The position numbers and the translations under genes were made by a program. Shown here one piece after another: positions 24,482-32,594 of a DNA stretch of 40,974 nucleotides (positions are counted from its first letter, which is position 1; every line of letters begins with the position of its first letter). Under the pieces are notes generated by a model, which saw only the letters and a program-made list of their open reading frames with translations, did not search any database and was not told where the DNA came from. The DNA is taken from assembly GCA_014763715.1 (NCBI GenBank), contig JACXUV010000022.1, positions 1 through 40,974 on the forward strand, in the 5' to 3' direction. Source of the stretch: Rhodobacterales bacterium. GTDB lineage: Bacteria > Pseudomonadota > Alphaproteobacteria > Caulobacterales > Hyphomonadaceae.

Positions 24482-25564
24482 ATGACAACGCTTTCCGATC
24501 CCCTGCCCCTCGCCCATGGCCCGGCCATGAAGAACCGCTTCATGCTGGCGCCGCTGACCAATCTGCAGAGCAACGCCGATGGCACGCTCAGCGATGACGA
24601 ATTCCGCTGGCTGACCATGCGCGGCGAAGGCGGCTTCGGCCTCACCATGACCTGCGCGGCGCATGTGCAGGCCATCGGCCAGGGCTTTCCCGGCCAGCTC
24701 GGCATTTTCGATGACAAGCATCTGCCCGGCCTCACCCGCCTGGCCGAAGCGCTGAACAGGACCGGCACGCATTCGGTCGTCCAGCTGCACCATGCCGGCA
24801 TGCGCTCGCCGAAGGAGCTGATCGGCGAGGCGCCCGTCTGCCCGTCGGACAATGAGGAATTCGGCGCCCGCGCCCTGACCGGCGATGAAGTGAAAGCCGC
24901 CTTCGACGCCTTCGTAGCCGCCGCCAAACGTGCCGAGAAGGCCGGTTTCCACGGCGTCGAGCTGCACGGCGCGCATGGCTACCTGATCTGCCAGTTCATC
25001 AGTGGCGAGGTGAACCTCCGCGACGACGAATGGGGCGGCGCTTACGAGAACCGCGTGAAATTCCTGATGGACCTGATCGATGCCGTGCGCGGCGAATGCG
25101 GCAAGGACTTCTCCCTCGGCGTGCGCCTTTCACCCGAACGCTTCGGCATGGACCTTGGCGAGATCCGCCGCCTCGCCGGTGAAGTGATGACCTGCGGCCA
25201 GGTCGACTATCTCGACATGTCCCTCTGGGACACGTTCAAGGAACCGAATGACGAAGCCTTCAAGGGCAAGCCGCTGGTCGACTGGTTTACCGACCTGCCG
25301 CGCGGCGACTGCCGCCTCGGCGCCGCAGGCAAACTGACCACGGGCGCCGCCTGCCGGAAGGCCATGGCGGCCGGACTGGACTTCGTCGCCATCGGCCGCG
25401 GCGGCATCCTGCATCATGATTTCCCGGAGAAGGTTCAGGCCGATCCGGACTTCACGCCGATTGCCCTGCCCGTGCCCGAAGCGCACTTGCGCGCCGAAGG
25501 GCTGGGCGATGCCTTCGTCAGCTACATGAAGACATGGAAGGGCTTCGTCGAAGACACGGCCTGA
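24482..25564 (+). CDS. NADH:flavin oxidoreductase (Old Yellow Enzyme family)
   Basis: FMN-dependent TIM-barrel reductase of activated C=C bonds, 360 residues. Features include MKNRFMLAPLTN near the N-terminus and QLHHAGMRS. The active-site and FMN motif ELHGAHGYLICQFISGEVN is followed by DEWGGAYENR. The C-terminal phosphate-binding FVAIGRGGILHHDFP is also present. The usual catalytic HxxH/N pair falls in ELHGAH. It is a single-domain protein without the iron-sulfur extension of 2,4-dienoyl-CoA reductases. The SDR gene follows after 55 bp on the same strand, so the two are probably one operon acting on related carbonyl or enone compounds. Confidence 0.92.
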   Translation: MTTLSDPLPLAHGPAMKNRFMLAPLTNLQSNADGTLSDDEFRWLTMRGEGGFGLTMTCAAHVQAIGQGFPGQLGIFDDKHLPGLTRLAEALNRTGTHSVVQLHHAGMRSPKELIGEAPVCPSDNEEFGARALTGDEVKAAFDAFVAAAKRAEKAGFHGVELHGAHGYLICQFISGEVNLRDDEWGGAYENRVKFLMDLIDAVRGECGKDFSLGVRLSPERFGMDLGEIRRLAGEVMTCGQVDYLDMSLWDTFKEPNDEAFKGKPLVDWFTDLPRGDCRLGAAGKLTTGAACRKAMAAGLDFVAIGRGGILHHDFPEKVQADPDFTPIALPVPEAHLRAEGLGDAFVSYMKTWKGFVEDTA

Positions 25565-25619
25565 TCCAACATGATCCGGCATAGTCCGGCATAATCAATT
25601 ATAATCAGGAGGAAACACC

Positions 25620-26402
25620 ATGCAGATCACCCATGATACCGCCGCAGTCGTGACTGGCGGCGCATCCGGCCTCGGCCAGGCTACCGCCCGCGCGCTGGCA
25701 AAGGCCGGCGCCAAGGTCGCCATTTTCGACATCAATGCAGAGGCCGGCGAAGCCACTGCGAAGGAAATCGGCGGCATCTTCTGCAATGTGAACATCATGG
25801 ACGAGGAGTCCTGCGTCGCCGGGTTCGAAAAGGCCCGCGCCGCGCATGGGCAGGAGCGCATCACCGTCCACTGCGCCATGGCCTCCAAAGGCGGCAAGAC
25901 GCTCTCCTGGGACAAGGAAAACGCCCGCTACAAGCGCCTCTCCACCGAAGACTATGAATTCGGCGCCCGCGGCGTGCTCGTCGCCTCCTACCGGATCGCG
26001 TCACTCTCCGCGCTCGGCATGTCCACCCTGCCGGAACTGGAAGACGGCGAGCGCGGCTGCATCACGCTGACGGCCTCCGTTGCCGCACAGGACGGCCAGA
26101 TCGGCCAGGTCGTCTATGGCTCCTGCAAGGCGGGCGTAAACGGCCTTGTCCTGCCCATGGCACGCGACCTGATGGATATCGGCATCCGCGTGAACTCGAT
26201 CATGCCGGGCATCTTCGCGACCCCGCTGATGCTGCGTGCGCCGGACAAGGTGCTGAACAGCCTCGCCGCCTCGGTCCCCTTCCCCAAACGCCTCGGCAAG
26301 CCGGAGGAATACGCCTCCCTCGCCATGGAACTGGTACGCAACTCCTATTTCAACGCCCAGACCCTCCGCCTCGACGGCGGCATCCGCATGGCGCCTCGTT
26401 GA
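25620..26402 (+). CDS. SDR family NAD(P)-dependent oxidoreductase
   Basis: Short-chain dehydrogenase of 260 residues. The Rossmann motif is TGGASGLGQATARALA. An acidic residue after the second strand (AIFDIN) suggests NAD(H) preference. The catalytic Ser in TASVAAQ and the Tyr-x-x-x-Lys in VYGSCKAG are present, followed by RVNSIMPGIFATPLM. Its overall form resembles type 2 3-hydroxyacyl-CoA dehydrogenases (HSD17B10-like), so a fatty-acyl or steroid-like alcohol is a reasonable guess. A strong AGGAGGAAACACC ribosome site precedes the ATG. It follows the Old Yellow Enzyme gene closely and ends before a GC-rich hairpin. Confidence 0.93.
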   Translation: MQITHDTAAVVTGGASGLGQATARALAKAGAKVAIFDINAEAGEATAKEIGGIFCNVNIMDEESCVAGFEKARAAHGQERITVHCAMASKGGKTLSWDKENARYKRLSTEDYEFGARGVLVASYRIASLSALGMSTLPELEDGERGCITLTASVAAQDGQIGQVVYGSCKAGVNGLVLPMARDLMDIGIRVNSIMPGIFATPLMLRAPDKVLNSLAASVPFPKRLGKPEEYASLAMELVRNSYFNAQTLRLDGGIRMAPR

Positions 26403-26412
26403 TGAATTGCTC

Positions 26413-26445
26413 GCGGCAGTTCCCGCGCCTCTGGCGCGGGGCCGC
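26413..26445. other. GC-rich hairpin after the SDR gene
   Basis: CCCGCGCC (26422-26429) pairs with GGCGCGGG (26433-26440) around a TCT loop, extended by GCGGC (26413-26417) pairing with GCCGC (26441-26445). It lies 10 bp after the SDR stop. No T-run follows, so it may only slow or stabilise transcripts. It marks the right boundary of the accessory insert before cmk. Confidence 0.5.
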
Positions 26446-26526
26446 TGCGCCTTCGCCCTGCTCGTGATGCCGCGACAGTCTCTCTCCGCTTGACTTGGAC
26501 AGGGGCATCCCGCAATCCCCGCGCCC

Positions 26527-27165
26527 ATGATCATTGCAATTGACGGCACGACGGCCTCGGGGAAAGGCACCATCGCGAAGCGGCTGGCGGCCCATTACGG
26601 CCTGCCGCACATGGACACCGGCCGCCTCTACCGCGCCACGGCCGTGGCCGCGCTGAAAGAAGGCGTCGCGCTGGACGATGAGGCCCGCCTCGCAGATGTC
26701 GCCGCCGCGCTGGACCTCAATGATTTCGACGAAGCCGAGCTGCGCACCGCCGACGCCGGCAAGGCGGCCTCGAAGGTCAGCGCGCTTCCCAAGGTCCGCC
26801 AGGCCCTGTTCGAGCTGCAGCGCGCCTTTGCCACCCAGTCCGGCGGCGCCCTGCTCGACGGGCGCGACATCGGCACGGTGATCGCTCCGGACGCCGACGT
26901 GAAGCTCTGGGTGGATGCCGCCGTGGCGCAGCGCGGGCAGCGCCGCTGGAAGGAACTTTCCGGTTATGGCGAGGATGTCACCCTTGAGCAGGTGATCCAG
27001 CAACTGCGTGAACGCGACCAGCGGGACCAGAACCGGGCCAATGCGCCAGCCAAAATGGCGGCAGATGCCGTCTTGATTGACACCACTGACCTCACTATAG
27101 AGGCCGCAGTGGAAAAGGCGCTGGCAGCCGTAGAGGCCGCTCTCGCCCGTGGAAACCGCACCTGA
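26527..27165 (+). CDS. cmk: Cytidylate kinase
   Basis: Phosphorylates CMP and dCMP to the diphosphates in the cytoplasm. It has 212 residues. The nucleotide P-loop is DGTTASGKGT (about 6-15), followed by YGLPHMDTGRLYRATA. LDGRDIGTVIAPDADVKLWV is the family block that follows the CMP-binding insert, and RDQRDQNR is the lid-region motif. The usual GPAxSGKGT is here GTTASGKGT. It precedes rpsA, the standard alphaproteobacterial order, but aroA, which normally adjoins it, is 5 kb away. No clear ribosome site precedes the ATG. Confidence 0.95.
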   Translation: MIIAIDGTTASGKGTIAKRLAAHYGLPHMDTGRLYRATAVAALKEGVALDDEARLADVAAALDLNDFDEAELRTADAGKAASKVSALPKVRQALFELQRAFATQSGGALLDGRDIGTVIAPDADVKLWVDAAVAQRGQRRWKELSGYGEDVTLEQVIQQLRERDQRDQNRANAPAKMAADAVLIDTTDLTIEAAVEKALAAVEAALARGNRT

Positions 27166-27313
27166 AGGGGCTTTCTCCTGTAAATACAGGGGGCCTCAAA
27201 TCCAAACAGGCTGCACCACTGAAGATTAAAGAGACCACGCTCTCGGGTCGATCCAGCAGGCCGCAATGGTGCGCGCCTGCCCTGAACCGTTCGTCCCGCC
27301 TCAGGAACCTTAC

Positions 27314-29263
27314 ATGACTGACTCAATGAACCCCTCCACCGACGATTTCGCCTCCATGTTCGAATCGTCGGCTGCGGCTGCCGCGATGCAGGAAGGCCAG
27401 GTTGTCCCGGCCACCGTTATCCGCATCGAAAACGACGCCGTGCTGGTCGACATCGGCCTGAAAACCGAAGGCCGTATCCCGGTCCGCGAATTCTCGATGG
27501 AAGACGACCAGCCGAAACCCGGCGACATCGTCGACGTCTATCTCGACCGTATCGAAAACGCCCTTGGCGACGCTGTCCTGTCCCGTGACAAGGCCCGCCG
27601 CGAAGAGCGCTGGATCAAGCTCGAAAAGAGCTTCAACGCCAACGAACCGGTCAAGGGCGCCATCTCCGGCCGCGTCAAAGGCGGCTTCACCGTCGACCTC
27701 GGCGGCGTCAACGCCTTCCTTCCGGGCTCCCAGGTGGACATCCGCCCGGTGCGCGATGTCGGCCCGCTCATGGGCGAAGTGCAACCCTTCGCAGTTCTCA
27801 AACTGGACCGCGCCCGCGGCAACATCGTTGTCTCGCGCCGCGCCATCCTCGAAGAGAGCCGCGCAGAACAGCGTGCTGAAATCGTTTCCGACATGGCTGA
27901 AGGCGACGTCCGCAAGGGTATCGTCAAGAACATCACCGATTACGGTGCGTTCGTTGACCTCGGCGGCATCGACGGCCTGCTGCACGTCACCGACATGTCC
28001 TACAAGCGCATCAACCACCCGTCTCAGGTGGTCGAAGTTGGCCAGGAAGTCGAAGTCCAGATCATCAAGATCAACCCGGAAACCCAGCGTATCTCGCTCG
28101 GCATGAAGCAACTCGGCTCCGACCCGTGGGACGGCATCGATGTGCGTTACCCGGTTGGTGCCCGCCTGAAAGGCGTCGTCACCAACATCACCGACTACGG
28201 CGCCTTCGTGGAGCTGGAAGACGGTGTCGAGGGCCTGATCCACGTCTCCGAAATGAGCTGGACCAAGAAAAACGTGCACCCCGGAAAAATCCTGTCGACC
28301 TCTCAGGAAGTCGATGTGGAAGTCCTGGACGTCGATTCCGAGAAGCGCCGCATCTCGCTCGGCCTCAAGCAGACCATGGACAATCCGTGGTCAGCCTTCC
28401 TGGCAGAGCATCCGATCGGCACCGAGATCGAAGGCGAAGTCCGTGGCATCACCGAGTTCGGCCTGTTCGTTGGCCTCGGCCCGGACCTGGACGGCATGGT
28501 CCACATCAACGACATCTCGTGGGAGCAGTCGGGTGACCAGGCCATCGAAGCCTACAACAAGGGCGACATGGTCAAGGCGAAAGTGCTCGACGTCGACGTC
28601 GATAAAGAGCGCATCTCGCTGGGCATCAAACAGCTGGCTGGCGACCCGATGGAAGCCCTGGACACCGGCGGCGTGAAGCGTGGCGCAACCGTCACCTGCA
28701 CCGTCACCGAAGTCACCTCGGGCGGCATCGAAGTCGAATTCGGCAACCCGGCGATCAAATCGTTCATCCGCCGCTCCGATCTGTCGCGTGACCGCGCAGA
28801 TCAGCGTCCGGAACGTTTTGCCGTCGGCGACAAGGTCGATGCGAAAGTGATCCAGGTCGATCGTGGCACCCGCCGCATCTCGCTCTCGATCAAGGCACTC
28901 GAAATCGCTGAAGAAGCTGAAGCCGTCGCACAATACGGCTCGGCAGATGCCGGTGCTTCGCTGGGTGATATTCTCGGTGCGGCTCTTGCCTCTTCCAGCG
29001 TTGGCGCGAAAGCGGCTCCGGCTGCTGGCGGCGATGCCGATGCGAACGGCCGTCTGGCCGCTCCGCAGGGCGAAGCTGACGATCTGAAAAAGATCAAAGG
29101 CGTCGGCCCGGCCTTCGAGAAGAAGCTGAACGAAGCAGGCATCTTCCACTTCTGGCAGATCGCTTCCATGACGGACGATCAGCTGGCGACCCTCGAAGAG
29201 GAAGTCGGCACGTCCGGTAAGGGCGCTGACTGGAAAGCAGAGGCTGAAGCCCTTCAAGGCTGA
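27314..29263 (+). CDS. rpsA: 30S ribosomal protein S1 with a C-terminal helix-hairpin-helix-like extension
   Basis: Ribosomal protein that helps mRNAs bind the small subunit. It has 649 residues; alphaproteobacterial S1 is usually about 560-570. Six S1 domains lie at about 26-93, 111-177, 195-263, 280-350, 367-437 and 452-520, with repeated ITDYGAFV-type motifs. The usual end, AQYGSADAGASLGDILGAAL, is followed by an Ala-rich linker and then a 55-60-residue unit, DDLKKIKGVGPAFEKKLNEA...FWQIASM. That unit looks like the helix-hairpin-helix extension seen on some L21 and NuoE proteins. I chose the ATG at 27314; the frame is open from 27266. The ribosome site is weak, as is common for rpsA. cmk is upstream and ihfB downstream. 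Confidence 0.95.
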   Translation: MTDSMNPSTDDFASMFESSAAAAAMQEGQVVPATVIRIENDAVLVDIGLKTEGRIPVREFSMEDDQPKPGDIVDVYLDRIENALGDAVLSRDKARREERWIKLEKSFNANEPVKGAISGRVKGGFTVDLGGVNAFLPGSQVDIRPVRDVGPLMGEVQPFAVLKLDRARGNIVVSRRAILEESRAEQRAEIVSDMAEGDVRKGIVKNITDYGAFVDLGGIDGLLHVTDMSYKRINHPSQVVEVGQEVEVQIIKINPETQRISLGMKQLGSDPWDGIDVRYPVGARLKGVVTNITDYGAFVELEDGVEGLIHVSEMSWTKKNVHPGKILSTSQEVDVEVLDVDSEKRRISLGLKQTMDNPWSAFLAEHPIGTEIEGEVRGITEFGLFVGLGPDLDGMVHINDISWEQSGDQAIEAYNKGDMVKAKVLDVDVDKERISLGIKQLAGDPMEALDTGGVKRGATVTCTVTEVTSGGIEVEFGNPAIKSFIRRSDLSRDRADQRPERFAVGDKVDAKVIQVDRGTRRISLSIKALEIAEEAEAVAQYGSADAGASLGDILGAALASSSVGAKAAPAAGGDADANGRLAAPQGEADDLKKIKGVGPAFEKKLNEAGIFHFWQIASMTDDQLATLEEEVGTSGKGADWKAEAEALQG

Positions 29264-29374
29264 GCCCGGTAAAACCGGCCCGGAAGGGCCGGTGGAACCT
29301 GCTTCCTAAATTTGATGAAATCTTTGCGGCGGGGGCCTAGCGCTCCCGCCGCAAATGCATTTAATATCAATGAG

Positions 29375-29674
29375 ATGCTGAAGTCAGAACTGATCGCAAA
29401 ACTCGCGGCGGAATATTCGCACCTGCGCCAGGAAGATCTGGAAAAGGTGGTGAATGTCATCCTCGACGAGATCGCCGCCGCGCTCGCCCGCGGTGACCGT
29501 GTAGAGCTGCGCGGCTTCGGCGCCTTTTCGGTCCGCCAGCGCGATTCCCGCAAGGGGCGGAACCCGCGCACAGGCGAACCTGTCGAAGTGCCCGCCAAGG
29601 CCGTGCCCTTCTTCAAGGCCGGCAAGGAACTCCGCGCCCGCGTGAATGGCGGGGAAGACCCTGAGGCGAGATAA
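29375..29674 (+). CDS. ihfB: Integration host factor subunit beta
   Basis: DNA-bending nucleoid protein that pairs with IHF-alpha and bends specific sites sharply, aiding transcription, replication and recombination. It has 99 residues from the chosen ATG, the normal size. It begins [16 protein letters not shown], contains [20 protein letters not shown], and has the beta-arm [20 protein letters not shown] with the intercalating proline. The C-terminal [11 protein letters not shown] is typical. The frame is open to 29312, but that would add residues absent from the family. It follows rpsA by about 110 bp, the conserved rpsA-ihfB order. Confidence 0.95.
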   Translation: MLKSELIAKLAAEYSHLRQEDLEKVVNVILDEIAAALARGDRVELRGFGAFSVRQRDSRKGRNPRTGEPVEVPAKAVPFFKAGKELRARVNGGEDPEAR

Positions 29675-29779
29675 GCGGCCAGCTTTCCCGCAGGTGAAGC
29701 GCCGTCTTGACCCCTCCAACAAATAATAGGATCAAACTGGTAGGTATCTTGGTCTGGCACCTCAGGAGGGGACATATAA

Positions 29780-30193
29780 ATGCTTAAGGAATTCAAGGAA
29801 TTCGCCCTCAAGGGCAACCTGATCGACATGGCGGTCGGCTTTGTCATGGGCGGCGCCTTTGCCACCGTTGTCACCGCCTTTATTCAGGGTGTGTTCCTGC
29901 CCATCCTGGCGCCGATCATGGGTGGGATTGACCTGTCCTCCCTAACCTTCACGATCACGCCGGAAGTGCTCGATGAGGCTGGCGAAGTGGTTAAGCCCGC
30001 CGCAGTCGTCGAACTCGGAAACTTCATCTCGGCGGTGATCTCGTTCGTGATCGTTGCCTTCGTGATGTTCATGATCATCAAGGGCATGAACAAGCTGAAG
30101 AAAAAGGAAGAAGCTGCTCCGCCGCCGGCCCCGCCGCGCCAGGAAGTGCTTCTGGAAGAAATCCGCAACCTGCTGGCAAAACAGTCCAGCTAG
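29780..30193 (+). CDS. mscL: Large-conductance mechanosensitive channel
   Basis: Inner-membrane channel opened by membrane tension to release solutes on osmotic downshock. It has 137 residues, the usual size. The amphipathic N-terminal helix (LKEFKEFALKGNLIDMAVGF) leads into transmembrane helix 1 with the pore-lining GGAFATVVTAF. A periplasmic loop follows, then transmembrane helix 2 (FISAVISFVIVAFVMFMIIK) and a charged C-terminal bundle helix (RQEVLLEEIRNLLAKQ) after a Pro-rich linker. A strong AGGAGGGGAC ribosome site precedes the ATG, and a terminator follows. It is probably transcribed alone. Confidence 0.97.
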   Translation: MLKEFKEFALKGNLIDMAVGFVMGGAFATVVTAFIQGVFLPILAPIMGGIDLSSLTFTITPEVLDEAGEVVKPAAVVELGNFISAVISFVIVAFVMFMIIKGMNKLKKKEEAAPPPAPPRQEVLLEEIRNLLAKQSS

Positions 30194-30271
30194 GCCCTGC
30201 GGTCACCCCGTTCGGGTTCTGTTAAGGGTTCAGTGCCCATACTCCCGGACAGTAGAGTACGCGTAGAGTGG

Positions 30272-30302
30272 AAAGGGCGGCCTGATTGGCCGCCCTTTTT
30301 CC
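30272..30302 (+). terminator. Rho-independent terminator after mscL
   Basis: GGGCGGCC (30275-30282) pairs with GGCCGCCC (30288-30295) around TGATT, with flanking A and T runs (AAA before, TTTTTCC after). It lies about 80 bp past the mscL stop, facing the convergent folC gene. The weaker T-run in the other direction could also help end the folC transcript. Confidence 0.85.
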
Positions 30303-30350
30303 ATGTCTGCTCATAAAGTCAGGCCAGTTTTCGGGCCAATACCAGCGTAG

Positions 30351-31604
30351 CTAGACAGGGTCTTCCCCGTTTTTCGACAGCACTTCACCGGCCAGATAGA
30401 GCGAACCGCAGATCAGGATCCTGTCGGCCCCGGTGGCTGCCGCCGCCTTCAGCCCGGCCTCCAGACTGTCACACGCCTTCGCCTCCAGCCCCGCCGTGGC
30501 TGCCGCATCCACCAGCTCGCCCGGGTCTGCCGCGCGGTGGCCCGGCGCGTTCGGCACCGTAAAGACCGGCGGGCGCAAAGTCCGGAACGGCAGGAAGAAG
30601 CCCGTCGCATCTTTCGAGGCCAGCATCGCCGACACCAGCGCAGTCGTGCCTTCCTGCTTCTTCAGGTGACGGGCGATGGCTCGGGCGGCGTGCGGATTGT
30701 GTCCGCCGTCCAGCCAGACTTCCTTGCCCGGCACCAGGGCCGTGAGCGGGCCATCCTTCAGGCGCTGCATCCGCGCCGGCCAGGTGGCCGTGCGGGCGCC
30801 CTCGAAGATCGCGTCCTGCGGGATGCGGGTGGAATTGCCGAACAACTGCATCGCCATCGCCGCAAGTGCCGCATTGGCCCGCTGATGCTCGCCTATAAGT
30901 CCGAGATGATCCGGCATGGCATCGATATAATGCGCCTTGAGCTTGTAGAGCGGGGCGCCCTGCTTCTCTGCTTCGGCGGTGATGACCTCGTCGCAGACCT
31001 TGCGCTGGATGGCACTCAGCACGGGGCGGCCAGGCCGGATGATGCCCGCCTTCTCGCCCGCGATCTTGCGCAGGTCTGAGCCCAGGAATGCCTTGTGGTC
31101 GAAATCCACCGGCGTGATGACACATAGCGCCGGCTGCTCGATCACATTGGTCGCGTCATAGCGCCCGCCCAGCCCCACTTCGAGGATCAGGAGGTCTGCC
31201 GGAACTTCCGAAAAGGCCAGCAGCGCCGTCGCCGTGGTGGCCTCGAAATGCGTGATCTCATGGCCCTTGATCGCCTCATAGGTACGGTTCAGCCACGAGA
31301 TCAGCCGCTCATCATCAACAATCTCACCAGCCAGCCGGATCCGCTCATTGAAGCGCACCAGATGCGGGCTGGTAAAGACATGCACCTTCAGCCCGGCCGC
31401 TTCGGCCATGGCGCGCATGAAGGCGCTGGTAGACCCCTTCCCGTTCGTACCGGCGACATGGATGACCGGCGGCAAACGGTCCTGCGGGCGGCCGAGCGCT
31501 TCCAGAGCGGTCTCGACCCGCCCCAGCGACAGGTGAATGACATCAGGGTAGAGCCCTTCGAAACGCTTCAGCGCTGCGGCGAGGGCCGCACTGTCTCCGG
31601 TCAA
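30351..31604 (-). CDS. folC: Bifunctional folylpolyglutamate synthase / dihydrofolate synthase
   Basis: Adds glutamate to dihydropteroate and to reduced folates, making dihydrofolate and retained polyglutamates. It has 417 residues. The ATP loop is VAGTNGKGSTSAF (about 50-62). FTSPHLVRFNERIRLAGE, LEVGLGGRYDATNVI and the second-domain VWLDGGHNPHAARA are all family marks. The start is TTG at 31604, overlapping the accD stop codon (TTGA); no ATG or GTG lies before the conserved N-terminal region, and an AAGG ribosome site is 8 nt upstream. Translation is probably coupled to accD. It is the last gene of the trp/accD operon. Confidence 0.94.
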   Translation of the reverse strand: MTGDSAALAAALKRFEGLYPDVIHLSLGRVETALEALGRPQDRLPPVIHVAGTNGKGSTSAFMRAMAEAAGLKVHVFTSPHLVRFNERIRLAGEIVDDERLISWLNRTYEAIKGHEITHFEATTATALLAFSEVPADLLILEVGLGGRYDATNVIEQPALCVITPVDFDHKAFLGSDLRKIAGEKAGIIRPGRPVLSAIQRKVCDEVITAEAEKQGAPLYKLKAHYIDAMPDHLGLIGEHQRANAALAAMAMQLFGNSTRIPQDAIFEGARTATWPARMQRLKDGPLTALVPGKEVWLDGGHNPHAARAIARHLKKQEGTTALVSAMLASKDATGFFLPFRTLRPPVFTVPNAPGHRAADPGELVDAAATAGLEAKACDSLEAGLKAAAATGADRILICGSLYLAGEVLSKNGEDPV

Positions 31605-32566
31605 TCAGCCTTGCCCTTGGACACATGTGTTTTCGGCTGGTTCAGCGAGGCAGGCAGGCTGTCGCTGGCGCGGCGCGACTTCGGCATCAGCATGGACAGG
31701 ACCCGCGAGAGCGTGTCCTTCATCTTGCGGCGGTCCACCACAATGTCGACCTGGCCTTTTTCGCGAAGGAATTCAGAGCGCTGGAAGCCTCTGGGCAGAC
31801 TTTCACGGATCGTCTGCTCGATCACCCGCGGGCCGGAAAAGGCGATCATCGCGCCCGGCTCAGCAATGTGAACATCGCCCAGCATGGCGTAGGAGGCAGA
31901 CACACCGCCCGAAGTCGGGTCGGTCAGCACGACGACGTAAGGCAGTTTCGCTTCGGCCAGCTCGTTGATGGCCAGCGTCGTGCGCGGCATCTGCATCAGG
32001 CTGAGCGTGCCTTCCTGCATGCGCGCGCCGCCGGAAGCGGTGCAGACGACGAAAGCCGCTTTGCGGGCCAGCGCCATATGGGCAGCAGTGATGAACCCCT
32101 CCCCGGCCGCCATGCCCAGCGAACCACCCATGAAGGCAAAATCCTGCACCAGCACGACCGCCGGCACGCCGCCGATCTTGCCATAGGCGGCAACCATGCA
32201 GTCATCCTGCAGCAACGGCGCGCCGCCGCCTTCGGTTTCTTTCTTCTCGCGGGCAGCGATCTTCGCCTTGGCCGCCTTCAGGCGGGCCGGATAGGGCTTG
32301 TCGTCCTTGAATTTCAGCGGGTCCAGCGCGACGCCCGGCAGCTCGATCGGCTCCCAGCGCTCATCGTCGAACAGAAGACGGAAGCGCGTGCGCGGCGAAA
32401 TCCGCAGGTGCGCACCGGCCGGCGTCACATGCCAGTTCTCTTCCAGATCGGTCTTGTAGACCAGTTCACCGGACAGCGGGCATTTCACCCACAGGTCATC
32501 CGGCGTCTCGCGCTTGGTCAGAATGGTCTTCAGGCCCGGTGGCGTGACCTTGTTGATCCAGTTCAT
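31601..32566 (-). CDS. accD: Acetyl-CoA carboxylase carboxyltransferase subunit beta
   Basis: Forms, with AccA, the carboxyltransferase that makes malonyl-CoA for fatty-acid synthesis. It has 321 residues. The carboxyltransferase core has FMGGSLGMAAGEGF, TASGGARMQEG, LSLMQMPRTT and VLTDPTSGGVSASYAMLGD. The N-terminal zinc ribbon is degenerate: Cys29 is kept but Ser32, Thr48 and Gly51 replace the other three cysteines, so zinc cannot be bound normally. I recall the same loss in other Alphaproteobacteria. It starts 28 bp after trpA and overlaps folC, the conserved trp-accD-folC order. Confidence 0.96.
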   Translation of the reverse strand: MNWINKVTPPGLKTILTKRETPDDLWVKCPLSGELVYKTDLEENWHVTPAGAHLRISPRTRFRLLFDDERWEPIELPGVALDPLKFKDDKPYPARLKAAKAKIAAREKKETEGGGAPLLQDDCMVAAYGKIGGVPAVVLVQDFAFMGGSLGMAAGEGFITAAHMALARKAAFVVCTASGGARMQEGTLSLMQMPRTTLAINELAEAKLPYVVVLTDPTSGGVSASYAMLGDVHIAEPGAMIAFSGPRVIEQTIRESLPRGFQRSEFLREKGQVDIVVDRRKMKDTLSRVLSMLMPKSRRASDSLPASLNQPKTHVSKGKAD

Positions 32567-32594
32567 CCGACAACCTCCACGGCTGTAACAGCCA

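Noticed and set aside
27170-27313. rpsA leader as a riboswitch or autoregulatory element
   Set aside because: Only a short weak hairpin (CCTGT/ACAGG near 27178-27191) is visible, which is too little to call.
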